This document shows positions 6,232 to 12,466 of a stretch of 12,474 nt of DNA, one piece after another (position 1 is the stretch's first letter; every line of letters starts with the position of its first letter). The DNA is from an uncultured Muribaculaceae bacterium (GTDB lineage Bacteria; Bacteroidota; Bacteroidia; Bacteroidales; Muribaculaceae). The translations under genes and the position numbers were made by a program. The stretch spans positions 1 to 12,474 of the forward strand of contig CAJTOB010000068.1 in NCBI GenBank assembly GCA_910578035.1, read 5' to 3'. Under the pieces are notes generated by a model. It was not told the DNA's origin, did no database searches, and saw only the letters and a list, made by a program, of their open reading frames with translations.

Positions 6232-8046
6232 TTGAAGCACGAGAAGTCGGAGGAGCTTAGGGAGAAGATTGCCATTCTGCCGGATACGCCGGGGGTGTAT
6301 ATGTATTTCGACGCCGCCGGAACGGTGATATATGTCGGTAAGGCCAAGAACCTTAAACGGCGCGTGTCGTCATATTTCAACCGCACGCACGATGTGCTGC
6401 GCACCAATCTGCTGGTGCGCAATATCGCCGATATGAAGTATATCGTGGTGCCCACCGAGCAGGACGCCCTCAACCTCGAAAACTCCATGATAAAGGAGTA
6501 TAAACCCCGCTACAACGTTCTGCTAAAAGACGATAAGTCGTACCCCTGGATTGTGGTGACAAACGAAATGTACCCTCGAGTATTTCTCACGCGCCAGCAT
6601 ATCCGCGACGGCTCGCGCTACTATGGCCCCTACACCAATACGGCTGTGGCGCGCACTGTGCTCGACCTCATCGGAAAGCTATACCCCGTGCGCACCTGCC
6701 GCATACCCATCACGCCCGAATACCTCGCCCGCGGCAAAGGGCGGCTCTGCCTGCAATACCACATAAAGAAGTGCAAAGGTTGCTGCACGGGCGAAATCGA
6801 CCATACCACCTATAACGGCTACATAGACCGTATCCGCCAGATACTCCGCGGCGAGACGCAGGAACTGATGGCCTACCTTCGCGACGAAATGGGCGCCCTC
6901 GCCGCCGAAATGCGTTTCGAGGAGGCTCAGGAGCTCAAGGAGAGCTACAAACTGCTCGAAAATTACCGTTCGAAGAGCGTCATCGTGAGCCAGACCGTCA
7001 ATGACATCGATGTGTTCGGCTTCGACGATGACGGAAGCAAAGACGTGTATGTCAACTATATGCACGTGCGCCGAGGTGCCGTCGTCCGCAGTGTCACACT
7101 CCGCTACCGCCGCTCGCTCGAAGAAGACCGCGCGCAGATTCTCGGTTATGCCATGGAGGAAATACGCCAGACCCTCGGCGCACAGTACGACGAAGTTGTC
7201 GTTGCCGAAGCCCCCGAAGTAGAAATGCCCGGCGTGAGTTTCACCATTCCGCGGCGCGGCGACAAGGCCAAGCTGCTTGAAGTGTCGGAGCGCAATGCCC
7301 GCCAGAACCGCGTTGACGACCTCAAGCACATGGAGCGACACGACCCCGAGGCTCGCACAGAGCGCCTGCTGGAGCGCATTAAGAGCGACTTCCGCCTGTC
7401 GGAACTGCCGCATCATATAGAATGTTTCGACAACTCCAATATCCAGGGCACCAACCCGGTAGCCTCTTGCGTGGTCTTTAAGGATGGAAAGCCGTCCAAG
7501 CGCGACTACCGCCATTTCAACATCAAGACCGTAGAAGGCCCCGACGATTTCGCATCGATGAAAGAGGTACTTACGCGCCGCTACACGCGCCTCGTGCAGG
7601 AAGGCGAGCCGCTACCGCAGCTCATTGTGGTCGACGGCGGCAAAGGCCAGCTCTCGGCTGCCGTCGAGGCGCTCGACGACATGGGCCTGCGCGGCACTAT
7701 TGCAGTCGTAGGCATAGCCAAGCGCCTGGAAGAGATATACTTCCCCGGCGACAGCGTTCCGCTGTATATCGATAAAAATTCGGAAACTCTGCGCGTAGTG
7801 CAGCACCTCCGCGACGAGGCGCACCGCTTCGGCATAACCCATCACCGCAACCGCCGCAGCAAAGGCCAGATAGTGGGCGCCTTAGACGGCATAAAAGGCA
7901 TAGGCCCCAAGACCGCCGAAGCCCTCCTTCAGCACTTCAAAAGCGTCAAGCGCATCCGCGAGGCCTCCGAAGCCGACATCGCCGCCGTCGTAGGCGCCTC
8001 CAAAGCCCGCCTGGTCCTCGCCGCCCTTTCCCGGCACGAAGCTTGA
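6232..8046 (+). CDS. uvrC: UvrABC nucleotide excision repair endonuclease, subunit UvrC
   Basis: UvrC makes both incisions around damaged bases after loading by UvrA and UvrB. The 604-residue protein is full length. The GIY-YIG nuclease (LPDTPGVYMYFD at 17-28, YVGKAKNLKRR at 34-44) makes the 3' cut. Four cysteines at 156, 173, 181 and 185 fit the C-x7-C-x3-C pattern expected for its iron-sulfur cluster. A UVR helical motif lies near 215-245. The RNase H-like domain that makes the 5' cut shows ECFDNSN (about 397) and VVDGGKGQL (about 466). The helix-hairpin-helix IKGIGPKTAEALL (about 553) ends the protein. The start is TTG at 6232: an in-frame stop lies at 6217 and the next ATG (6301) would cut into the nuclease domain. 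The start lies 3 nt after the inverted repeat. Confidence 0.96.
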   Translation: MKHEKSEELREKIAILPDTPGVYMYFDAAGTVIYVGKAKNLKRRVSSYFNRTHDVLRTNLLVRNIADMKYIVVPTEQDALNLENSMIKEYKPRYNVLLKDDKSYPWIVVTNEMYPRVFLTRQHIRDGSRYYGPYTNTAVARTVLDLIGKLYPVRTCRIPITPEYLARGKGRLCLQYHIKKCKGCCTGEIDHTTYNGYIDRIRQILRGETQELMAYLRDEMGALAAEMRFEEAQELKESYKLLENYRSKSVIVSQTVNDIDVFGFDDDGSKDVYVNYMHVRRGAVVRSVTLRYRRSLEEDRAQILGYAMEEIRQTLGAQYDEVVVAEAPEVEMPGVSFTIPRRGDKAKLLEVSERNARQNRVDDLKHMERHDPEARTERLLERIKSDFRLSELPHHIECFDNSNIQGTNPVASCVVFKDGKPSKRDYRHFNIKTVEGPDDFASMKEVLTRRYTRLVQEGEPLPQLIVVDGGKGQLSAAVEALDDMGLRGTIAVVGIAKRLEEIYFPGDSVPLYIDKNSETLRVVQHLRDEAHRFGITHHRNRRSKGQIVGALDGIKGIGPKTAEALLQHFKSVKRIREASEADIAAVVGASKARLVLAALSRHEA

Positions 8047-8061
8047 TACCCCTGCCGGTGT

Positions 8062-8973
8062 TTACTCGGCGGAGTGGTGGAAGATGATGCTGTTGGTGCC
8101 GGAGGGGCTTACTTTGAGGGTGACTTTGGCCGATTCGATGAGGGGGAGGTTGTCGTCGACATGGCCTATGGGGGCGTTGAAGGCTACAGGGAAGTTGTAG
8201 GGGGCGATGGCGTCGCGTATCATGGTTTCCATGTCGGCGTATGTGGCGTCGGGTTTGTAGTCGGTGAACTGGCCGACGATTAGGCCGCGAATTTTGTCGA
8301 AGAGGCCGCTGAGCCGCAGCTGGTAGAAGATTCGTTCGATTTTATAGATTGGTTCCGACACGTCTTCGAGAAAGAGGATAGTGTCGGGGCGGAGAATGTC
8401 GTAGGGGGTGTTGATAAGTTCGGCAAGTACGGCAAGATTTCCGCCCAGGAGTGTGCCGGTGGCAATGCCGAAGCGGTCGTATTCGTGTGAGGGGAAGGTG
8501 TAGGCCGGTCTTTCGCCGCGCAGGAGTCCGAAGAGCGAGGCCGTGTATGGGTCTGAGGTGCCTTTCATAATCTGTGCGGCCATGGGGGAGTGTATGCTCG
8601 CTATTCCTTTTGTCGCCATAAGGGCATGGAGGGCCGATATGTCGGAGAATCCGATTACCCATTTGGGGTCGTCGGCAAGAGGTAGCTCGGCGAGGCGGTC
8701 GAGGATATGGACAACGCCGTAGCCGCCGCGTGAGCAGAGTATTGCGCGTATTTCGGGGTCTTTGAAAGCTGCGGCCATGTCGGCGTATCGTTCGTCGGGC
8801 GTGCCGCTGTAGCTGCCGTATTCGCCGAGGGCATGAGGCATCACGACGGGTTCCCAGCCCTGGCGGGCGAGTTCGCGGACAGCGCCGTCCACTTTTTTAG
8901 GGTCAATGCGTCCGGCGGGGGAGCAGATGGCTATTTTATCGCCTTTTTTCAGAGGGGCAGGAAATATGGGCAT
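8062..8973 (-). CDS. murein LD-carboxypeptidase, peptidase family S66
   Basis: S66 peptidases (LdcA type) remove the terminal D-alanine from tetrapeptide muropeptides in the cytoplasm during peptidoglycan recycling. The 303-residue product is full length and has no signal peptide. It shows GDKIAICSPAG (11-21), the conserved CSRGGYG (80-86), nucleophile Ser110 in GFSDISALH, Glu203 in FLEDVSEPIYKIER, and His271 in APIGHVDDN, which together form the Ser-Glu-His triad. It converges with uvrC, with 15 nt between stops and no terminator seen there. It lies downstream of the trmH-like gene across an AT-rich repeat with no visible promoter, so it may be co-transcribed with that gene. Confidence 0.92.
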   Translation of the reverse strand: MPIFPAPLKKGDKIAICSPAGRIDPKKVDGAVRELARQGWEPVVMPHALGEYGSYSGTPDERYADMAAAFKDPEIRAILCSRGGYGVVHILDRLAELPLADDPKWVIGFSDISALHALMATKGIASIHSPMAAQIMKGTSDPYTASLFGLLRGERPAYTFPSHEYDRFGIATGTLLGGNLAVLAELINTPYDILRPDTILFLEDVSEPIYKIERIFYQLRLSGLFDKIRGLIVGQFTDYKPDATYADMETMIRDAIAPYNFPVAFNAPIGHVDDNLPLIESAKVTLKVSPSGTNSIIFHHSAE

Positions 8974-8977
8974 AATC

Positions 8978-9100
8978 TAATTAATTATGAATTGAAAATT
9001 AAGAATTAATAATTAATAATTAAAGCGAGAGCACGATAATCCGCATTATCAATTCTATATTATCAATTCTAAATTATTAATTCTTAATTATTAATTAATT
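8978..9100. repeat. AT-rich repeat between trmH-like and LD-carboxypeptidase genes
   Basis: The 110-nt spacer is almost entirely repeats. There is an 18-bp perfect inverted pair (8997-9014 and 9072-9089), TAATAATT-type units, and a tandem 13-mer ATTATCAATTCTA (9045-9057 and 9059-9071). It is similar in style to, but not identical with, the element at 6068-6228. Its right end runs into the trmH-like gene and supplies that gene's last codons and stop. It has no coding content and no promoter match. Confidence 0.75.
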
Positions 9101-9617
9101 TGGAGTAGAGGTGCCAGAGGGCTACTCCGGCGGAGACAGATACGTTGAGGGAGTGCTTGGTGCCGCTCTGAGGGATTTCGAGGCATATGTCGGCGCGGTC
9201 TACTATGGACTGGTCAACGCCGTCTACTTCGTTGCCGAGCACAAGGGCGTATTTGGCCTCGCGCGAGGGCTCAAAGCGGTCGAGGGCCACGCTGCCGTGC
9301 ACTTGCTCGAGGCATACAATGGTATATCCGTCGGCGGCGAGGGCGTCGATGGCTTCTGCGGTAGTGGGGTAGTAGTGCCAGTCGACCGATTCTTCGGCGC
9401 CGAGGGCTGTTTTGTGGATTTCAGCCGATGGGGGAGTGGCCGAGATTCCGCAAGGCACCACGGCGGCGACGGCAAAGGCGTCGCAGGTGCGGAAAATAGC
9501 ACCTATATTGTTGAGCGAGCGGACGTTGTCGAGCACCACCACCACGGGTATCTTGGCGGCGCTGTGAAATTGCTCGACGGTAAGCCGCCCCATTTCCCAG
9601 ATTGTCTTTTTCTTCAT
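9084..9617 (-). CDS. TrmH/SpoU-family RNA 2'-O-methyltransferase
   Basis: SpoU-family enzymes use S-adenosylmethionine to methylate ribose 2'-OH groups in tRNA or rRNA, through a knotted SPOUT fold. The 177-residue product carries the three SpoU motifs: NVRSLNNIGAIFRTCD (32-47), LVLGNEVDGVDQ, and the C-terminal IPQSGTKHSLNVSVSAGVALW knot region. There is no extra substrate-binding domain, so the target RNA cannot be named. A strong promoter ends 4 nt before the ATG, which predicts a leaderless or nearly leaderless mRNA. The final codons (KLINN) and the TAA stop lie in the AT-rich repeat, suggesting the original C-terminus was altered when the repeat arrived. Confidence 0.9.
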   Translation of the reverse strand: MKKKTIWEMGRLTVEQFHSAAKIPVVVVLDNVRSLNNIGAIFRTCDAFAVAAVVPCGISATPPSAEIHKTALGAEESVDWHYYPTTAEAIDALAADGYTIVCLEQVHGSVALDRFEPSREAKYALVLGNEVDGVDQSIVDRADICLEIPQSGTKHSLNVSVSAGVALWHLYSKLINN

Positions 9618-9621
9618 AATG

Positions 9622-9653
9622 CAAATCTACTGCTTTTATTTGGCTTTGGCAAA
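9622..9653 (-). promoter_or_regulatory. Bacteroidetes promoter of the trmH-like gene
   Basis: On the minus strand TTTG (plus 9650-9653), a 20-nt spacer and TAGATTTG (plus 9622-9629) match the consensus exactly. Only 4 nt separate the -7 box from the ATG at 9617, so the start of transcription should fall at or next to the start codon. Confidence 0.85.
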
Positions 9654-9671
9654 CGAAAGGCACTGTAAACC

Positions 9672-9703
9672 ACAACGGCGACGCCTCCCGGTGTCGCCGT
9701 TGT
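9672..9703. other. 14-bp GC-rich hairpin in intergenic DNA
   Basis: Arms 9672-9685 and 9690-9703 pair over 14 bp with one G-U and a 4-nt loop TCCC; the outer 11 bp (ACAACGGCGAC / GTCGCCGTTGT) are perfect. Neither strand has a T-run after it, so it is not an ordinary intrinsic terminator. It lies just upstream of the trmH promoter. It could be the 5' domain of a small RNA transcribed on the plus strand and ended at 9812, or a barrier between divergent units. The bases between it and the next hairpin hold nothing recognised. Confidence 0.6.
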
Positions 9704-9771
9704 AGATAAACCAATCATTATCACATTTCTTGCAATGGAAAAAGTAATTTTCGCTTTGTATATATGAAACA

Positions 9772-9824
9772 CCCGCTCATGAAAAAAGGTTCATGAGCGG
9801 GCAATTTTTTTTGTTATTTTTTTT
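9772..9824 (+). terminator. strong intrinsic terminator, plus orientation (possibly bidirectional)
   Basis: A perfect 12-bp stem (CCCGCTCATGAA 9772-9783, TTCATGAGCGGG 9790-9801) with a 6-nt loop is followed on the plus strand by eight Ts (9805-9812) and another eight (9817-9824). On the minus strand the run after the stem (TGTTTCATATA) is much poorer in T. It lies just past the stop of the minus-strand peptide gene and may end that operon too, but its design favours a plus-strand transcript, and no plus-strand gene is upstream. Confidence 0.85.
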
Positions 9825-9930
9825 GAGGGAGGGGAGAATGAGCGTCGTTAGACTTGAACTGAAGATTGTTCATCTCCATGGGAGTGAGGCGTCTGGCGCC
9901 TGAAATGCAGACTTTTGGTATGTTTTTCAT
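9814..9930 (-). CDS. 38-residue peptide coupled to VKOR gene (leader-like)
   Basis: Starting at ATG 9930-9928, which overlaps the VKOR stop as ATGA, the minus strand encodes a 38-residue peptide ending in QKK-TAA (9814-9816). It begins MKNIPKVC and continues ISGARRLTPMEMNNLQF. It is basic at the N-terminus with one Cys (Cys8), and has no signal peptide or membrane segment. The GAR-LT-xEMNN pattern resembles, from memory, the leader part of Bacteroidales small peptide precursors, which usually end in double glycine before the core; no GG is present here. Coupling to a membrane thiol oxidase with a C39-like domain suggests it is a substrate, ligand or signal for that protein. That role is inference. 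Confidence that it is translated comes from the ATGA overlap and the position before a hairpin. Confidence 0.7.
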   Translation of the reverse strand: MKNIPKVCISGARRLTPMEMNNLQFKSNDAHSPLPQKK

Positions 9931-10949
9931 TTTTCGGATGTGTTTTTGATGTTATGGTCGAAAAGAGGGCTGATGGCGTTGACGGCCAGGAGTGCGGCCA
10001 CGTATGTGGCGCAGAGCACAAAGAATTCGATATAGAGGGGAAATGCTCCGCTGAACCAGCCGCCTGCGGCGAAGCAGACGAGGGCGCCCCACAGACAGCC
10101 CTGTGTTATCAGACAGAGTGTGCACCAGGCTTTGGCGCGGTATTTCTGATACCATATGCTCCAGAAGGAGAATGGACAGCAACATGCGTTGATGAGGGCC
10201 AAATAAGGCAGATATCGCGGGAATACAAGGAGGCAACCGAGGCTTACTCCAAAGTATGCCAGCCCGACCTCGCTCCAGCCGAAGAGGCCGAAGAACGATG
10301 ATGCCTTTGTCGACAGGACTGTGTGGCAGCCTGCGCGGTCGATGAGGCCGCAGATGGTGTCGCCGGTGTCGGAGTGTATGTTGAGCGACTTCAGGGTCAG
10401 CTCGTATGTCACGTAGAGGCCTGCCGCGAAGATGAGGGTGAGGCCGATAGTCGAGGCATGCGCATATATGCCGTTGGCTATAAACAGATATATGAATATG
10501 AAGGCAGCGGCGGCTGCGAGGACCCAGCGCTTTGCCCGTGCCGCCATTTCGAATATGTGATGGCGGTAATAGGAGGGCTCGGTCGAGGCCTGCGTCGGGT
10601 AGGCCACCAGAACGACACCTGTCCATTGTCTGATGAAGTCGTTCACGGGCAGTGAGCGCGAGGTGTCGCCGGCGCCATCGTCGATGACTACATAGTTGCT
10701 TGCCACTTCGTGTACAATCACGAAAGAGTCGGCTGTGCGTGCCAGAAATGGCACGGGCAATTTGTAGATGTCGTCGGTTTTGTTGGGCAGTTCGAGGGCT
10801 TCGTTGGGTATTCCGTAGCTGTCGAGGAGTTTGGAGAATCCGAAGAGCGAGCGGAACGTCATGTCGTCGAAGCACACGTCGCTATACTGCCTCGTGTGGG
10901 GCACCCCTAATTCGGCCAGAAAATCGGTGAAAATGCTTGCTGCCTTCAT
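9927..10949 (-). CDS. vitamin K epoxide reductase (VKOR) family membrane protein with N-terminal C39-like domain
   Basis: VKOR-type proteins oxidise thiols using quinones and so regenerate disulfide-forming thioredoxin-fold partners. In this 340-residue protein, residues 1-120 form a soluble domain resembling the C39 cysteine-peptidase fold (RSLFGFSKLLDSYGI, then SFVIVHEVASNYVVIDDG and FIRQWTGVVLVA). However, the segment with the catalytic Cys is missing and Ser75 stands where the catalytic His is expected. From residue 141 on, about five or six membrane segments carry the VKOR core: loop cysteines Cys200 and Cys208 (CGLIDRAGC), SSFFGLFGWSEVGLAYFGVSL, and the redox pair WCTLC (Cys276, Cys279). 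It starts 7 nt after the thioredoxin stop and overlaps the peptide gene by ATGA, so it is one operon. The C39-like domain may bind a peptide rather than cleave it; this is inference. Confidence 0.9.
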   Translation of the reverse strand: MKAASIFTDFLAELGVPHTRQYSDVCFDDMTFRSLFGFSKLLDSYGIPNEALELPNKTDDIYKLPVPFLARTADSFVIVHEVASNYVVIDDGAGDTSRSLPVNDFIRQWTGVVLVAYPTQASTEPSYYRHHIFEMAARAKRWVLAAAAAFIFIYLFIANGIYAHASTIGLTLIFAAGLYVTYELTLKSLNIHSDTGDTICGLIDRAGCHTVLSTKASSFFGLFGWSEVGLAYFGVSLGCLLVFPRYLPYLALINACCCPFSFWSIWYQKYRAKAWCTLCLITQGCLWGALVCFAAGGWFSGAFPLYIEFFVLCATYVAALLAVNAISPLFDHNIKNTSEK

Positions 10950-10956
10950 CGGTGTG

Positions 10957-11256
10957 TCAGCCTATGAATTGCTGCAGTTTCTGGAGGAGGACGTTTCCGT
11001 CGAGCTCGCCGGTGTGGCGCCACACCTGTTTGCCGTCGGCATAGATTATGAATGTAGGCATCGAGGTGATGTTTTCAGCTTCGGCGGCTTCGGTATCCTT
11101 GTCGACATCGAGCTGATAGATTTCGGCCGAACTGCCGAGGAGTTCGCGAATCTGGGCTATCACGGGCATCATGCGCTGGCAGTGAGGGCACCAGGTGGCG
11201 TAGAATTCTATCATTACTACGCGCGATGAGTTGGTAAGATCGGTGTAACTGGACAT
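10957..11256 (-). CDS. thioredoxin-family protein with CPHC active site
   Basis: This 99-residue single-domain protein has the thioredoxin fold signature: EFYATWCPHCQRMMPV with redox cysteines 23 and 26, the LDVDKD strand, and cis-proline 67 in SMPTFIIYADGK. The active site is CPHC, the motif of the oxidant DsbA, in place of the CGPC of housekeeping thioredoxin. No signal peptide is visible, so it is predicted cytoplasmic unless a non-classical route exists. It is followed by VKOR after 7 nt, fitting the known partnership of VKOR with thioredoxin-like proteins, but the membrane side of that pairing is not settled here. It starts at ATG 11256. Confidence 0.9.
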   Translation of the reverse strand: MSSYTDLTNSSRVVMIEFYATWCPHCQRMMPVIAQIRELLGSSAEIYQLDVDKDTEAAEAENITSMPTFIIYADGKQVWRHTGELDGNVLLQKLQQFIG

Positions 11257-11261
11257 GGTTG

Positions 11262-11289
11262 GGTTAGTGGTTAGAGATTAGTGTTTAGA
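11262..11289. repeat. short dispersed intergenic motif, copy C
   Basis: GGTTAGTGGTTAG (11262-11274) is identical to copies A and B and is followed by a degenerate unit, ATTAGTGTTTAG (11278-11289). It lies 5 nt upstream of the thioredoxin start codon, so it would be part of that gene's leader. Confidence 0.7.
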
Positions 11290-11316
11290 GGGGGAGTACT
11301 AACTATGTTCAGTTAC

Positions 11317-11331
11317 AAAACGCCGAAGGCG
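11317..11331 (-). terminator. weak hairpin with T4 between DUF1573 and thioredoxin genes
   Basis: On the minus strand CGCC-TTC-GGCG (plus 11321-11331) is followed by TTTT (11317-11320). The short stem and tract suggest an inefficient terminator that could lower expression of the thioredoxin-VKOR-peptide part relative to DUF1573. No TAnnTTTG promoter is visible in the 85-nt spacer, which supports read-through rather than a separate start. Confidence 0.35.
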
Positions 11332-11341
11332 GCGGCTTGGT

Positions 11342-12421
11342 TCAGCGGCGTATGGTCCCGACGGCGCGTATTGTGGCAATCGGCTGGGTCGGGTCGTTGG
11401 AAATGACCGATATACGGGCGTTGAGAAGTGCGCCGGTAAGTTCGGCGGGGTTCACGCAGACTTTTATAGTGGCTTTCTTGCCGGGTTTGAGCGATGTGCG
11501 GTCTATGGAAACGCTTACCCCCGGAGTGGCCGTGTAGACGCGGCGTATCTCGAGGGTCGATTTGCCGGTGTTGGCTATCTCAACGGTGCGCTCTACTGCG
11601 GGCGACGCGGCCTCAAGAACGTCGAAGTCGGCCGAGGGGTTCTCGATGCGTATCGCAGGGGCCTTGGCGAGCTGTTTTGGCGATAGTTTTGTGAAATCCT
11701 CGTTGACAAGGGCCGTGAGGGGCAGGGGGCAGATGGTAGACGACAAGTGGTCGGGCGATACATACAGCGTGTCCGACACGAGGCCGTAGAGCGGGCAGCG
11801 GTCCGAGCGGAAGTAGAATATGAAAGAGCATTGCTCGCCGGGTGCTACACGCTCCGGCGCAACGGTGACACTGACATATTTCGGCAGATTCGACACCGAG
11901 GGCCTTATAGAGTCGTGGCTGGCGTTATAGGCTTTGAGGAAGAGCGTCTTAAGCTGGCCTTTGACAACGTCGCCCATCATGGCGGCGCCTCGCGAGAGCC
12001 GCAGCATAGATGTGCACTCGGCGGGATATTGCTGGGCCACGCTTGCGGAGTTGCCTACGACGGTGCCCTCGATGGTAAGCTTCTGTCGCGAGCCTTCGTA
12101 GCTGAAATCGACGGCTACGTACTTGGAGAAGCGGCCCGGACGCCCGGCGGGGTCGTAAGTTACCCTTACTTCGGCGGTATCGCCCGGGGCGACCGGTTCG
12201 CGGTCGTATTCGGGAGCGGTGCAGCCGCACGATGCCCTGGCGGCAACAATGCTGACGGGTTTGGTGCCGGTGTTGACAAAACGGAACACGGTAGACACTC
12301 GGCCCATATTTTCATCGAAGGCGCCGAAGTTGTGGTTTGTCTCCAGCCATTGAACCGACTCGGAGGCGTAAGCGGCTGTTGCCGCGGCAGATATGAGAAT
12401 AGCAGACAGTATCTTTTTCAT
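11342..12421 (-). CDS. exported DUF1573 protein
   Basis: The 359-residue protein has a signal peptide (MKKILSAILISAAATAAYA, cleavage probably after AYA) without a lipobox Cys, so it is predicted to be periplasmic or surface-exposed and not a lipoprotein. The first Ig-like domain (about 24-118) carries the DUF1573 signature HNFGAFDENMGRVSTVFRFVN and a conserved SCGCT motif. A second Ig-like domain occupies the C-terminus (about 255-358, EIANTGKSTLEI...ISNDPTQP). The middle has no family I recognise. I start it at ATG 12421; the open frame extends to 12460, but that would put a non-signal stretch before the signal peptide. It heads the operon with thioredoxin, VKOR and the peptide. The function of the family is unknown to me. 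Confidence 0.87.
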   Translation of the reverse strand: MKKILSAILISAAATAAYASESVQWLETNHNFGAFDENMGRVSTVFRFVNTGTKPVSIVAARASCGCTAPEYDREPVAPGDTAEVRVTYDPAGRPGRFSKYVAVDFSYEGSRQKLTIEGTVVGNSASVAQQYPAECTSMLRLSRGAAMMGDVVKGQLKTLFLKAYNASHDSIRPSVSNLPKYVSVTVAPERVAPGEQCSFIFYFRSDRCPLYGLVSDTLYVSPDHLSSTICPLPLTALVNEDFTKLSPKQLAKAPAIRIENPSADFDVLEAASPAVERTVEIANTGKSTLEIRRVYTATPGVSVSIDRTSLKPGKKATIKVCVNPAELTGALLNARISVISNDPTQPIATIRAVGTIRR

Positions 12422-12423
12422 AA

Positions 12424-12466
12424 GAGGTTGTTTAATAACATATGTGAAATCAGAGGGCAAAAAGTA
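12424..12466 (-). promoter_or_regulatory. possible promoter and leader of the DUF1573 operon
   Basis: On the minus strand TACTTTTTG (plus 12458-12466) is close to the TAnnTTTG -7 box with one extra base, 36 nt before the ATG; any -33 element would be outside the window. The leader contains AACATATGTTATTAA-like sequence (about 12424-12446) that recurs almost exactly at 57-78 in the restriction-enzyme remnant. It is a weak call. Confidence 0.35.

Noticed and set aside
6679..7515. Minus-strand frame opposite uvrC (278 codons)
   Set aside because: It is antisense to conserved UvrC domains, with no recognisable family and no promoter.
9615..9719. A 34-codon minus-strand frame starting MIGLSTTATPGG whose TGA overlaps the trmH-like ATG
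   Set aside because: It spans the 14-bp hairpin and the trmH promoter itself and has no independent promoter; the ATGA overlap is probably chance, though it mimics coupling.
9735..9767. A 10-codon plus-strand frame MEKVIFALYI before the terminator
   Set aside because: Too short to judge; no promoter or ribosome site was seen. It is kept only as part of the small-RNA candidate region.
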